This document shows, piece by piece, positions 6,523 through 15,874 of a DNA stretch of 64,000 nt (position 1 is its first letter; every line of letters starts with the position of its first letter). The notes under the pieces were generated by a model. That model made no database searches. It had not been told where the DNA came from and saw only the letters and a program-made list of their open reading frames with translations. The DNA is from Candidatus Chromulinivoraceae bacterium (GTDB lineage Bacteria; Patescibacteriota; Saccharimonadia; Saccharimonadales; Saccharimonadaceae). The position numbers were made by a program, and so were the translations under genes. The stretch lies in contig DATIJL010000012.1 in NCBI GenBank assembly GCA_035478595.1, positions 1 through 64,000 of the forward strand, in the 5' to 3' direction.

Positions 6523-7950
6523 TTAGTGTACAGAAACAGGTTCAACCACTGTGTTTTGCGTAGTTTTTGGTTGCTCACGGATGACGAAACTTGCAATCAA
6601 GAAAGCAGCGAGGGCAAAGAAGCTTGCAACGAGAAATGCGCGCTTATCACCATTAAGTAGGGCGGTGACAGGTCCGAGGTTAGCTGGCCCTTGAGCTACA
6701 GAGGTTGCCACACCAGAGAGAACGGCGAGTCCGAGGGCGCCACCCATTTGCTGGGAGGTATTGACCATACCAGACGCCAGACCAGCTTCATTAGCTGGTA
6801 CGCCAGAAGTAGCGGCAATGTTTACTGAGACGAAACTCATGCCCATGCCGGCGGCCATTAGAATAATAGCTGGCAAAATACTAACTACATAGTTGCTAGC
6901 GAGCGTTAGCTGGCTCAGCCATACCAAACCGCCAGCAAGAAGGAACGTACCAATCATTAAAAAGCGCTTGTAACCGTACTTAGGAATAAGTCGAGGCACA
7001 GTGTTTGAGATGATTGCTAGCATTGCAGGGAACGGCAGGAAAGCGATGCCAGCCTGAACAGGTTCATACTTCATGACAACCTGGATGTAGAGCGACAGAA
7101 GAAAGAACATGCCGAGCATACTTGCCATAATTGGAGTCATGATGGCGTTGGCGCCAGCGACGTTTCGAATTTTAAAGATAGACAGTGGCATAAGCGGATG
7201 TGAAGCACGTGACTCGTTCCACAAAAAGGAGACGAGAAGTAAGATACTTGTAGCAAGGAATCCGATAGTGCCCGTACTTAGCCAGCCCCAGTGAGGAGCT
7301 TCGGTCAGGCCATAGACGAGAGTCATAAGACCTGAAGTAACCAGCAGGGCGCCTGGGAGGTCAAGATGACGATGTGAAGCCGTTGAACTATGTGGAGGCA
7401 CAAACTTTAATATTCCGATTGCGGCAAAGATACCAACCGGTACGTTGACGAAGAAGTTCCAGCGCCAGTTAAGGTATTCGGTGAGCAAGCCACCTACTAC
7501 TAAGCCTGCAGCGGCACCGCCGGCAGCAACGGCTGTCCATACACCAAGAGCGGTATTGCGGGCTTTACCTTCGCGGAAGGTTGTCAGCACGATAGAGAGA
7601 GCGCTCGGTGACATGAATGCAGCAGACATTCCCTGTAGTGCACGGAGTACAATCAGAAGAGTTGCTGAATTCGATAAACCGATTAGCAGGGAAATCAAGG
7701 TAAACCCAGTTATCCCAAAAAGAAGTGTGCGACGACGACCAAATAAGTCGGCTGCACGTCCACCTAATAGTAATGTACCGCCAAAGGTAAGGGCGTAGGC
7801 GGTTATAACCCATTGGAGTGTGCTCGCATCAAAGCCGAGTGTTTTTTGGATTGCCGGAAGGGCAACATTGGCCACCGAGGTATCGAGGACAACCATAAAC
7901 TGGGCAAGAGCGAGGAGTGTGAGAATGATCCATCGTGATCGTTCTTTCAT
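6523..7950 (-). CDS. MFS drug efflux transporter, DHA2 (EmrB/QacA) family
   Basis: The protein (475 aa) has about 14 hydrophobic helices and the DHA2 signatures: LDTSVANVALPAIQ in helix 1 (motif D1), GGRAADLFGRRR after helix 2 (motif A) and the motif C-like stretch in helix 5. Such proton antiporters export drugs, dyes or other amphiphiles. AAGGA lies just before the ATG. It is divergent from a MarR-family gene, and the 24-bp inverted repeat between them (7965-8023) almost certainly controls both. Substrate is unknown. Confidence 0.92.
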   Translation of the reverse strand: MKERSRWIILTLLALAQFMVVLDTSVANVALPAIQKTLGFDASTLQWVITAYALTFGGTLLLGGRAADLFGRRRTLLFGITGFTLISLLIGLSNSATLLIVLRALQGMSAAFMSPSALSIVLTTFREGKARNTALGVWTAVAAGGAAAGLVVGGLLTEYLNWRWNFFVNVPVGIFAAIGILKFVPPHSSTASHRHLDLPGALLVTSGLMTLVYGLTEAPHWGWLSTGTIGFLATSILLLVSFLWNESRASHPLMPLSIFKIRNVAGANAIMTPIMASMLGMFFLLSLYIQVVMKYEPVQAGIAFLPFPAMLAIISNTVPRLIPKYGYKRFLMIGTFLLAGGLVWLSQLTLASNYVVSILPAIILMAAGMGMSFVSVNIAATSGVPANEAGLASGMVNTSQQMGGALGLAVLSGVATSVAQGPANLGPVTALLNGDKRAFLVASFFALAAFLIASFVIREQPKTTQNTVVEPVSVH

Positions 7951-7964
7951 ATAGTTCCTTTCTT

Positions 7965-8023
7965 AAATTACTTGACTACATCAACTATCGTATATTAATA
8001 TAGTTGATGTAGTCAAGTAATTT
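7965..8023. promoter_or_regulatory. MarR operator: 24-bp perfect inverted repeat between divergent genes
   Basis: Arms 7965-7988 and 8000-8023 are perfect inverted repeats around an 11-base centre. Each arm contains a shorter dyad, TTGACTACATCAA or its complement, of the size a MarR dimer binds. On + the left arm gives -35 TTGACT (7972-7977) and, 18 bases on, TAATAT (7996-8001); by symmetry the right arm gives the -35 for the MFS gene. Bound dimers would cover both -35 elements, giving joint repression and autoregulation. Confidence 0.8.
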
Positions 8024-8057
8024 GCAAAAAAATGTTGAATGGGATAAAATACGATTT

Positions 8058-8486
8058 ATGAATGACGCACGTAATAGTGATAATCTCTATTGGCTCCTTC
8101 TTCGTGTTGCCTTTCAAGCTAAACAGGGGTTAATAAGATTGGCTGATACGTATGGGCTGACTGTTGCACAATTACACTCGCTGGCTATTCTTGACCCTGG
8201 TGCGGGTGTTCCTATGAACAGGCTTTCCTCTACACTACTTTGTGATGCCTCTAATGTTACGGGTATTGTTGATCGTTTGCTGTCAGCTGGATATATCGTT
8301 CGTGAAGAAAATCCAGAAGATCGCCGAGTTAAGATGATCGCCCTCACAAAAGAGGGTGAAAAGCTTCGAAATCGCTTTTTCCATGAGTTGAACGACTATC
8401 AGTTACCTTCTTTTAGTGAACTGACACCCACTCAGCGTGATAACCTCAAAGAGACACTGCTTGTGATCTTGCGGCCGATAAGCTAG
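8058..8486 (+). CDS. MarR-family transcriptional regulator
   Basis: The protein (142 aa) has the MarR winged-helix layout: helical dimer ends, recognition region around MNRLSSTLLCDASNVTGIVDRLLSAGYI and a wing with EENPEDRRVKMIALT. Start ATG 8058 is preferred because TAAAAT lies seven bases upstream (leaderless pattern) and homology begins there; a TTG at 8022 in the same frame is an alternative and would put the start inside the operator. It is divergent from the DHA2 pump and probably represses it until a ligand binds. Confidence 0.88.
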   Translation: MNDARNSDNLYWLLLRVAFQAKQGLIRLADTYGLTVAQLHSLAILDPGAGVPMNRLSSTLLCDASNVTGIVDRLLSAGYIVREENPEDRRVKMIALTKEGEKLRNRFFHELNDYQLPSFSELTPTQRDNLKETLLVILRPIS

Positions 8487-8557
8487 AGCGCTTTTCAAAT
8501 AGTTCAATCTGTGTTATACTAGTAACAAGGAATTGTCCCCAAAGGGGCATTATTTTT

Positions 8558-10378
8558 ATGATAGATCAGAAATTTATACGCAACATTGCTATTATTGCGC
8601 ACGTCGACCACGGAAAGACGACGCTTGTTGATGGCCTCTTAAAGCAAAGTAACACGTTCCGTGACAACCAGGCTGAAATGAGCCAGGACCTTATCATGGA
8701 TAGCGGTGACCAGGAGCATGAGCGTGGTATCACTATTACGGCTAAACAGACATCTATCTATCATAACGATTACAAAATCAACATTATTGACACCCCTGGG
8801 CACGCCGACTTTAGTGGTGAGGTAGAACGCACGCTTAACATGGCCGACGGCGTTCTACTTATTGTAGACGCTCAGGAAGGCCCAATGCCACAGACTAAGT
8901 TCGTGCTTTCAAAGGCACTCGAGCTTGGCCTTAAGCCAGTTGTTATTATTAACAAAATCGACAAGCCTTCACGCCGTATCGCTGAAGTAGAAGACGAGAT
9001 CTCTAATCTCTTCTTGGAACTTGCTGTCGATGACAGTCAGCTGCATTATCCTGTTTACTTTGCTATTGGTCGCGAAGGAAAAGCCTGGACGACTATTCCT
9101 GAGAACCCATCAGAGCACGCTGATCTTAATCCTATCTTTGAAGCTATCATTAAAGATATTCCAGCACCTACCGTTGAGCTTGAAAAGCCTCTTCAACTAC
9201 TTGTAACCTCACTGCAATACGACTCTTTCCTTGGTAAGTATGCCATTGGCCGTATTACGCGTGGAAGTGTAAAAAAGAACATGCCAGTCGTGCTTATTAA
9301 GCGCGATGGCACGCAGATTAATAGCAAAATCGACCGCATATTCGGCTATCGTGGTCTTAACCGTGAAGAAATTACTGAAGCTGGTGCAGGTGATATTGTG
9401 GCGCTTACCGGTATTGCTGAAGCGCATATTGGTGAAACGATTGCCGATAAGGAACAGCCTGAGGCGCTACCCGTTATCGATATCGAGGCCCCAACACTAA
9501 GCATGTATCTTGGTCCAAACACCAGTCCTATGAAGGGCAAAGAGGGTGAGTTTAACACAAGTCGCCAAATCGGTGATCGTCTTAAGAAAGAGCTTGAAAC
9601 GAACGTAAGTCTTCGTGTAGCAGACGACGGTATCGGCTTTACGGTCAGCGGTCGCGGTGAGCTTCACCTCTCTGTACTTATCGAAACACTTCGCCGTGAA
9701 GGTTTTGAGTTTGAAGTTGGTCGTCCTCAAGTAGTGACAATCGAAGAAGACGGTGTTGTAAAAGAACCAGTTGAAGAACTACTGATTGAGGTTGCTCCTG
9801 AGTTCCTCGGTACTGTAAGCCAAGAACTTGGTACTCGTCGTGCTGCTATGGTTCGTCAAGAACAAACCAGCAGTGGAACCACTCGTACTGAATTCATTTT
9901 GCCTACTCGTGCGCTGATTGGCCTTCGTAACCTCCTTTTGACTGCGACTAAGGGCACGGTTATCATGAACACCTTGCCGCATGGCTATGAACCACTTGGT
10001 CCTAAACTGCAGAAAACCCGTAACGGTGCACTTGTTGCAACTGACCCAGGAGTGACAACACCATACGCACTGCAAACTGCCGAATCTCGTGGTGATTTGT
10101 TCGTTGGGCCAGGAACAACAGTCTATGCAGGTATGGTTATCGGTGTTTACAACCGTCACGATGACCTTGATATCAACGTCTGTAAGGCTAAACACCTCAC
10201 AAATATGCGTAGTAGTAGCAGTGATGGTACGGTTCAGCTAACACCGTACACCGAACTGAGCCTTGAGCAATGTATCGACTTCATTGAGGATGACGAATTG
10301 CTTGAAGTGACACCAAAATCACTTCGACTCCGTAAGCGTTTCCTTGATCCAAATCAACGCAAGCGTGCAGCTAAGTAG
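8558..10378 (+). CDS. typA: Translational GTPase TypA/BipA
   Basis: Full-length TypA (606 aa), a ribosome-associated GTPase used for ribosome assembly and stress adaptation. G motifs are complete: AHVDHGKT at 14-21, the switch I region [14 protein letters not shown] and NKID. EF-Tu domain II, EF-G-like domains III and V, and the TypA-specific C-terminal region (about 480-606) follow. No good Shine-Dalgarno is next to the ATG; a short CCCC-AAA-GGGG hairpin (8537-8547) and T-rich run precede it, so leader control cannot be excluded. A TTATACT-type promoter element is upstream near 8515. A terminator follows at 10392. Confidence 0.96.
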   Translation: MIDQKFIRNIAIIAHVDHGKTTLVDGLLKQSNTFRDNQAEMSQDLIMDSGDQEHERGITITAKQTSIYHNDYKINIIDTPGHADFSGEVERTLNMADGVLLIVDAQEGPMPQTKFVLSKALELGLKPVVIINKIDKPSRRIAEVEDEISNLFLELAVDDSQLHYPVYFAIGREGKAWTTIPENPSEHADLNPIFEAIIKDIPAPTVELEKPLQLLVTSLQYDSFLGKYAIGRITRGSVKKNMPVVLIKRDGTQINSKIDRIFGYRGLNREEITEAGAGDIVALTGIAEAHIGETIADKEQPEALPVIDIEAPTLSMYLGPNTSPMKGKEGEFNTSRQIGDRLKKELETNVSLRVADDGIGFTVSGRGELHLSVLIETLRREGFEFEVGRPQVVTIEEDGVVKEPVEELLIEVAPEFLGTVSQELGTRRAAMVRQEQTSSGTTRTEFILPTRALIGLRNLLLTATKGTVIMNTLPHGYEPLGPKLQKTRNGALVATDPGVTTPYALQTAESRGDLFVGPGTTVYAGMVIGVYNRHDDLDINVCKAKHLTNMRSSSSDGTVQLTPYTELSLEQCIDFIEDDELLEVTPKSLRLRKRFLDPNQRKRAAK

Positions 10379-10391
10379 TAACTGATCATAT

Positions 10392-10426
10392 AAAAAGCCC
10401 TGTCTATTGTGTAGATGGGGCTTTTT
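10392..10426 (+). terminator. Intrinsic terminator after typA
   Basis: AAAAAGCCC pairs with GGGCTTTTT over an imperfect inner stem, followed by T-rich DNA. Confidence 0.8.
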
Positions 10427-10517
10427 GTGTTGATTTTATTACGTAGGCTATCTCCCTACAGTCCATTGAACCTTCCAAGCGTTACCACTATACTTGATAC
10501 ATCCCAATAGGAACTAT

Positions 10518-12095
10518 ATGAAAATACCAGGCGAAAATAAAATCAAGTCAACGATTGTCGCTGCTACAGGCGGTTTAATTCCGACGGCCAAAAGTCCAGA
10601 TGAGGCGCTTGGTGAGTTGTTTGCAGATGTGCAAAACCGCCGAGTATACGGTGACGGTAAAACGTTTGTTGATCTAATACCTCGTCGGCGTATGAAGCAT
10701 ATCCAGCAGGAATATCTCCTTTCGAAGGACGATCCTCAATTTGATCTTCGTGATTTTGTTTCTCGTCATTTTTATGAGTTTGGTAGTTACAACGGAACGT
10801 ACCACACTGATATGACCATGACGCCAAGGCAACACATTACCGAGCTTTGGCATGTGCTTGAGCGCAAAAATCGTCGTGATCGCGGTTCGCTCATTGCACT
10901 TCCTAACGCCTATGTCGTGCCGGGTGGTCGGTTTAGCGAGCAGTTCTACTGGGATAGCTACTTTATAATGTTGGGTCTTGCAGCCGATGATCGTTGGGAC
11001 ATGATTGAGGGTATGATCAAGAATTATGCCTACATGATCCGTAAATTTGGTTTCATCCCAACCGCTAACCGTACCTACTTTTTAAGCCGCAGTCAGCCAC
11101 CGTTTTTTGCTTTAATGGTCAAATTACTCGCTCGTCACAAGGGTCGCACGCGAACGCTCGTTGAGTATCTGCCGTACATGTTGCTTGAATACCGTTTTTG
11201 GATGAAAGGCAAACGTACGCTCGCTAAGTATGAACATAAATCGTTCGCTCGTATTGCGGAGATGCCCAATGGCGTTCTGCTTAACAGATATTATGACAAC
11301 AAGGCGACACCTCGTCCCGAATCCCTTCGCGAAGATGTGGAGACGGCGGGCGAAGCAACTGACCGCGAGCCAGACCGCCTCTATCTGCATTTGCGCGCTG
11401 GTGCAGAATCGGGTTGGGACTTTAGCTCACGCTGGTTTGTCGATCCTAATGATATTCGCACTATTCACACCGCTGATATTGCTCCGGTTGATCTTAATAG
11501 CCTTCTTTGTATCTTGGAACAAACAATCGCTGAGACATACCGTCTGCTGCGTCAGCCGCTACTTGCCCGTAAATTTCAGGCTGCGGCTGATCAGCGAGAA
11601 CATGGTATTCAAGAATACTGCTGGAGCGAGACGGATGGTTTCTTTGGGGATTATAACTTTCACAAAAAAGAACAAACGCACAGGCTTACGTTAGCAGGTG
11701 TCTTTCCACTTTACGCAAAGATCGCCACTACTAAGCAGGCAGCAGCTGTTGCTAAGCGACTCGAAGAAGACTTTTTAAAGGATGGCGGGCTTGTGACGAC
11801 ATTAATAGAGACGGGTCAGCAGTGGGATGCGCCAAATGGTTGGGCACCTCTGCATTGGATCGTTATCGAAGGTTTGCGCAATTACGGTCACCACCAGCTA
11901 GCGGATGAGATTAAACATCGTTGGATAGCTACAAACGTGCGCGTCTTTGAAACTAAAGGCAAGATGATCGAAAAATATGACGTCATTGACCCAAGTGGTG
12001 TGGGCGGTGGTGGTGAATACCCGTTGCAAGACGGTTTTGGTTGGACAAATGGCGTATTAGCGGCACTTTTAAACGAAGACGATAAAAATAACTAG
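10518..12095 (+). CDS. treF: Alpha,alpha-trehalase (GH37)
   Basis: GH37 trehalase, which splits trehalose into two glucoses by inversion. Both family signatures are exact: PGGRFSEQFYWDSY and QWDAPNGWAP. The catalytic acid sits in ESGWDFSSRW and the base in GGGGEYPLQDGFGWTNG. There is no signal peptide, so it acts in the cytoplasm and trehalose must be imported. Length from ATG 10518 is 525 aa, close to TreF of E. coli. AGGA six bases before that ATG and TATACT at 10489-10494 support the start; an in-frame TTG at 10494 is less likely. It is convergent with a GT4 gene, sharing a CTAG in their stop codons, and begins a four-gene alpha-glucoside block. Confidence 0.95.
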   Translation: MKIPGENKIKSTIVAATGGLIPTAKSPDEALGELFADVQNRRVYGDGKTFVDLIPRRRMKHIQQEYLLSKDDPQFDLRDFVSRHFYEFGSYNGTYHTDMTMTPRQHITELWHVLERKNRRDRGSLIALPNAYVVPGGRFSEQFYWDSYFIMLGLAADDRWDMIEGMIKNYAYMIRKFGFIPTANRTYFLSRSQPPFFALMVKLLARHKGRTRTLVEYLPYMLLEYRFWMKGKRTLAKYEHKSFARIAEMPNGVLLNRYYDNKATPRPESLREDVETAGEATDREPDRLYLHLRAGAESGWDFSSRWFVDPNDIRTIHTADIAPVDLNSLLCILEQTIAETYRLLRQPLLARKFQAAADQREHGIQEYCWSETDGFFGDYNFHKKEQTHRLTLAGVFPLYAKIATTKQAAAVAKRLEEDFLKDGGLVTTLIETGQQWDAPNGWAPLHWIVIEGLRNYGHHQLADEIKHRWIATNVRVFETKGKMIEKYDVIDPSGVGGGGEYPLQDGFGWTNGVLAALLNEDDKNN

Positions 12096-13246
12096 CGCAG
12101 CTGATCGACAATTTTCTCAGAAATAAGACGAACACCCTTGATAAAGGCTTTTGTTTTAGGCGGCGTACTGTACACAATGCTACTAAGGACAGACTCGTAT
12201 TGATTGACCATGTGCGAAAGCGTAAAGTGATGCTCAACGTGCTGACGGCAATCACGTCGTTTAATCTTGCTAATGTTTTCGATGGTTTCGGTCATGTCGG
12301 CGGTGTTTTCCACTATAAAACCGGTTTTACCATCAACAATCACCTCAGGGACGGAACCTCGCCTAAAGGCAATAACTGGTGTACCACAAGCCATGGCCTC
12401 TGCCATGGTGAGTCCGAATGGTTCTTCCCATCGAATTGGCATCAAAAGCGCGGCAGCCTTCTGGTAGTAGCGCTTTAGCTGTTCTTGATCGATAAGACCT
12501 AAGTAAAGGATGCGGTCGCTAAGGTGAGGCTTAATATACTCATCAAAATACCACTGGTAGTTTGGGAGTACCTGGCCAATCAGGAATAATCGACGACCTG
12601 TTTTAAGAGCAACTTGGACAGCCTCTCTCACACCTTTTTCCGGCACAATACGGCCAGCGTATATCAAATAGTCCTCGGCGTCTTCGCTATAGGTGAAGAG
12701 ATCTGTGTCGATGCCGTTGTAAACTGTATCAACATAAGGTAGGTCGGGCGCGTCACGTCGCTGGCTATTGGAAATAGAAACGAAGTGCTGGTTTGGAGAA
12801 AGGTTCATCTCTATGACTTGGCGACGCTTTTCGTCCAGGTAGTCGTGGAGTACATATAAAACGGGAACCTTAGGATAGAGTCTGGCAAAGCCCATTGCAG
12901 ATTCTGGGTGGTGAAATACAAGTACATCAAACTCACCCGCTTTCGCACGTTCAAACATATCGCGTACCATGTACTGGTCGTAAAGACTTGGTAGATAGTC
13001 CTGAAAGAGGTCGTTAGTTGTAACCATCTCATGTAGTTGTTGAGCGGTCGTTACAAGGGGACGAACGTTATTTGTGATGACTTCAACACCCTCAAGGTGA
13101 GTGCCCTCAGGGCCAAAGAAGGTGACGTCATGACCTTTTGCCGCTAGACCCTCGGCAATTGGTATTGCAACGTTGGTTGGAGAATAGGCTATGTCATTCG
13201 ACACAGGAGAGGTCATAAAGCCCCTCACCATCATGGCAATCTTCAT
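12092..13246 (-). CDS. GT4-family glycosyltransferase
   Basis: The protein (384 aa) has the two-Rossmann GT-B layout of GT4 enzymes, with the C-terminal donor-binding motif EPFGLTMAEAMACGTPV and the conserved YAGRIVPEKG loop. These are retaining enzymes using nucleotide sugars. Acceptor is unknown; setting beside trehalase and GH13 enzymes suggests alpha-glucan or glycoside synthesis, but capsule or glycolipid synthesis is equally possible. No signal peptide. Its stop overlaps the trehalase stop (CTAG at 12092-12095), and no terminator separates the convergent pair. Confidence 0.88.
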   Translation of the reverse strand: MKIAMMVRGFMTSPVSNDIAYSPTNVAIPIAEGLAAKGHDVTFFGPEGTHLEGVEVITNNVRPLVTTAQQLHEMVTTNDLFQDYLPSLYDQYMVRDMFERAKAGEFDVLVFHHPESAMGFARLYPKVPVLYVLHDYLDEKRRQVIEMNLSPNQHFVSISNSQRRDAPDLPYVDTVYNGIDTDLFTYSEDAEDYLIYAGRIVPEKGVREAVQVALKTGRRLFLIGQVLPNYQWYFDEYIKPHLSDRILYLGLIDQEQLKRYYQKAAALLMPIRWEEPFGLTMAEAMACGTPVIAFRRGSVPEVIVDGKTGFIVENTADMTETIENISKIKRRDCRQHVEHHFTLSHMVNQYESVLSSIVYSTPPKTKAFIKGVRLISEKIVDQLR

Positions 13247-13367
13247 AGGTTAAATACTTCCATTGCTGTTTATACCAAGTATACACCTTGTGTGGATATG
13301 TTGTATAGTCTACATTTTGCTGGCGTACTGTTGATACTCTGATAAGAATGAGGTATATACTACGATT

Positions 13368-15254
13368 ATGAGCGAATATCTCAGAAAAAGTATGCCGCAG
13401 GACGATGTTGAGGTCGATCAATTTCTGAGACAGGAGACGTACCGTACGCGTAACTGGAACGAGAACGTGCTTCATGTTTATCCCCGTACGTTTAATGAAG
13501 AGCGACCTGAGGGTGAAACACATCGTGGAATCGGCTCGATACTTGGAATTATTAGTAAGCTTGATTGGATGCAGGAGTCAGGAATTACAGCAATCTGGCT
13601 CGGTCCCATCTACGCATCGCCCGGACTTGATGGCAATTACGATATTTCGGATTACTATCAGGTTAATCCGGAGCTCGGTACGCTAGACGACGTAAAGTTG
13701 CTGCTCGATGAAGCACATCGACGTGACATACGTGTGATCTTTGATCTTGTTCCAAACCATACATCGGATCAAAGTGAATGGTTTAAGGCTTCTTACGACG
13801 TAGATCACCCTGATCATGATAAATACGAGGGCTATTACATTTGGCGTGATCCTATTGAGGGCGAGCTACCCGAGGGCATTGTCGGCGCTGATCGCCTTGA
13901 AGAGTTGCCTGAAGGTCTCACAGTTCCCAACAATTGGTCGAGCATTTTCTCGTTGCCACAGATTGATAGGATACGTGAAGAATACGATGGTGAAATTCCG
14001 GATGGCATTACTATTCCGGCAGTAACAGCCTGGGTTTGGAATAAAGAACGCCAGCAATTTTACCTTGCTGAATTTATGAAGGAGCAGCCGACCCTTAATT
14101 GGGACAATCCTGTCGTACGAGAAGAGATTAAAGATGTGGTTCGTTTTTGGCTTGATCTTGGAGTTGATAGTTTTCGAGTAGATGTGATGAACCATATCGG
14201 TAAAGATACAGAGTTTCGAGATGAGGATCCGGCGCCAACAGGGCAGAGCTTAGGTGAGTATAATCCCGGCGTCACTAATCCTCATGATCAGTGGGAGCAG
14301 AAGCGACTAGTAAGTCATTGGCCAGAATTAGGCAACTATGCGGCGGATCTACTTTCGGTTCTTGATGAAGATGCCTACCAAGGCAGAAATATTCGCCTAG
14401 TGTTTGAAGATTGGATGTCAGCACTGGGTGATGACACTCGCCTTGACAATCTCAGTCCATCCCAGGCGAATGTCTTTAATTTTGAAATGCTGCTTAATAC
14501 TAATCGTGAGTACTGGGTTGCCAGGAATATTGGTAAAGTAGTACGTAACTACTATGAGCGCATGAGCGTGCTTGAGGGCGCTATGCCTAACCAAGTAACG
14601 GGTAACCATGATGTTGATACTCTGCGTACGAGACTTGGCGCAGCTGCTACGGCGCGGGCGGCACATCTTATGCTGGCTGCACTGCCAGGGGCGCTCTATA
14701 CATGGCAGGGTGATATGTTGGGACGACCAAATATGATTGTTCCCAAGGACTTGCAAAAAGATGGTGATATTGGAAAGCGGGATGGTGAGCGCATTCCTAT
14801 TCCATGGGATGGTTCGCCGCAAGGTGGATTCTCCAAGGCAGAATCAGGAAAAATGTGGCTACGGGCGGCAGACCCCAGTGTTAACCGAGATGATAATCTT
14901 GAGCTACAAGCTAAAGACCCAAATTCACCATATCGTATGGTAAAAGAGGTCTTCAAACGACGTATCGAAGATGATGCACTTCATGAGGGTGGTATAAGAA
15001 TGCTTCATACTGATAATCCTAACGTCCTGGTCTTCGCCCGCAACGATCCTACTAACAAAAGACGACAGGTTATTTCTCTCACTAATCTTACGCAGGATAC
15101 AGTAACAGTATCGGTGCTTGATGTGGGTCAAACGAGAGGTAGAATCACCATGACATCATCTAAAGGTAAGCAGCGGGGTGATGAAGAAGTTGATTTTGAA
15201 CGACCGATTACCCTTTTGCCGGACGAATCGTATCTGATTGATAGTAGCGTATAG
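13368..15254 (+). CDS. GH13 alpha-amylase-family glycoside hydrolase
   Basis: A 628-aa GH13 (beta/alpha)8 enzyme. The four conserved regions are visible: DLVPNHTSDQ, the nucleophile in GVDSFRVDVMN, the general acid in LVFEDWMS and the transition-state Asp in NQVTGNHDVDT. This set, with the long N-terminal extension and C-terminal beta domain, fits alpha-glucosidase, oligo-1,6-glucosidase or trehalose-forming types; specificity cannot be fixed. No signal peptide, so cytoplasmic. An insertion of about 70 residues rich in Pro and Glu follows region I. ATG 13368 follows TATACT by exactly six bases (leaderless pattern). It is followed by a second GH13 gene. Confidence 0.92.
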   Translation: MSEYLRKSMPQDDVEVDQFLRQETYRTRNWNENVLHVYPRTFNEERPEGETHRGIGSILGIISKLDWMQESGITAIWLGPIYASPGLDGNYDISDYYQVNPELGTLDDVKLLLDEAHRRDIRVIFDLVPNHTSDQSEWFKASYDVDHPDHDKYEGYYIWRDPIEGELPEGIVGADRLEELPEGLTVPNNWSSIFSLPQIDRIREEYDGEIPDGITIPAVTAWVWNKERQQFYLAEFMKEQPTLNWDNPVVREEIKDVVRFWLDLGVDSFRVDVMNHIGKDTEFRDEDPAPTGQSLGEYNPGVTNPHDQWEQKRLVSHWPELGNYAADLLSVLDEDAYQGRNIRLVFEDWMSALGDDTRLDNLSPSQANVFNFEMLLNTNREYWVARNIGKVVRNYYERMSVLEGAMPNQVTGNHDVDTLRTRLGAAATARAAHLMLAALPGALYTWQGDMLGRPNMIVPKDLQKDGDIGKRDGERIPIPWDGSPQGGFSKAESGKMWLRAADPSVNRDDNLELQAKDPNSPYRMVKEVFKRRIEDDALHEGGIRMLHTDNPNVLVFARNDPTNKRRQVISLTNLTQDTVTVSVLDVGQTRGRITMTSSKGKQRGDEEVDFERPITLLPDESYLIDSSV

Positions 15255-15373
15255 ATTACCTGTATGTTTTACGGGCTAAAAGTTTCAATATAACTTTATA
15301 GTGGTAGTTGTATTCATTTTTTGATTAGAATAGAATGATCATGCCAGTATTGTTCGTTTCGAGAGGAAATGCA

Positions 15374-15583
15374 ATGAATCTGATCGACGATGTCAAACGC
15401 CACGTCATGCGCAATTATGGAGAGCACACCGCCATCGGCGTGCAGCGCATCTTGGGCGATAAATACCCGCTGGAGATCATCCGTGAGGCGTTCCGGCAAC
15501 TCAAGGATGATCCATCAAGTGGTACCGTGTCTTCTTCGTCTGACAGTCGCATCTGGTCCCCTGGCAGTGGATCACGACGGTAG
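15374..15583 (+). CDS. Small GC-rich orphan protein
   Basis: A 69-aa frame with a proper Shine-Dalgarno (GAGAGGA, seven bases from ATG 15374) and a perfect 13-bp hairpin right after it. The first 45 residues look helical and charged (for example GVQRILGDKYPLEIIREAF); the tail is Ser/Gly-rich. No family recognised. The DNA is markedly more GC-rich than the GH13 genes on either side and it has its own leader, like the other GC-rich cassettes in this window. It may be an acquired gene or a fragment of a longer one. Confidence 0.5.
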   Translation: MNLIDDVKRHVMRNYGEHTAIGVQRILGDKYPLEIIREAFRQLKDDPSSGTVSSSSDSRIWSPGSGSRR

Positions 15584-15600
15584 GGTCACACTCCACGTAC

Positions 15601-15633
15601 CTCCTGAAGTCGTACTATGCGACTTCAGGAGGT
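15601..15633. terminator. Perfect 13-bp GC-rich hairpin after small ORF
   Basis: Arms 15601-15613 and 15621-15633 pair perfectly around a 7-base loop. No T-tract follows; the symmetry would let it act in both directions. DNA from 15634 to the next promoter at 15864 is AT-rich with no feature seen. Confidence 0.55.
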
Positions 15634-15874
15634 AATAGAAAATTGCCATTACGATATTGAAATTGAAGTATAGGTATCAAACTTTGCAAATCTAATCTTT
15701 TGCCGCGAGTTGCCTGATTGAATCCGTCCCCAGACAATATGAAGGTATCAGGTGTTTTCTTTAACTATAAGAAAAGCATTTGTGTTGATTGAGTGAACTG
15801 TTGCGTTGCAGTTATATGTGTTACTAACAAATAATACGAATACCCTTAAAGCATAAACTTGCTACAATAAGCAC

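Noticed and set aside
8535-8557. Hairpin and T-run just before typA as an attenuator
   Set aside because: Only four G-C pairs; too weak to claim as a terminator or riboswitch.
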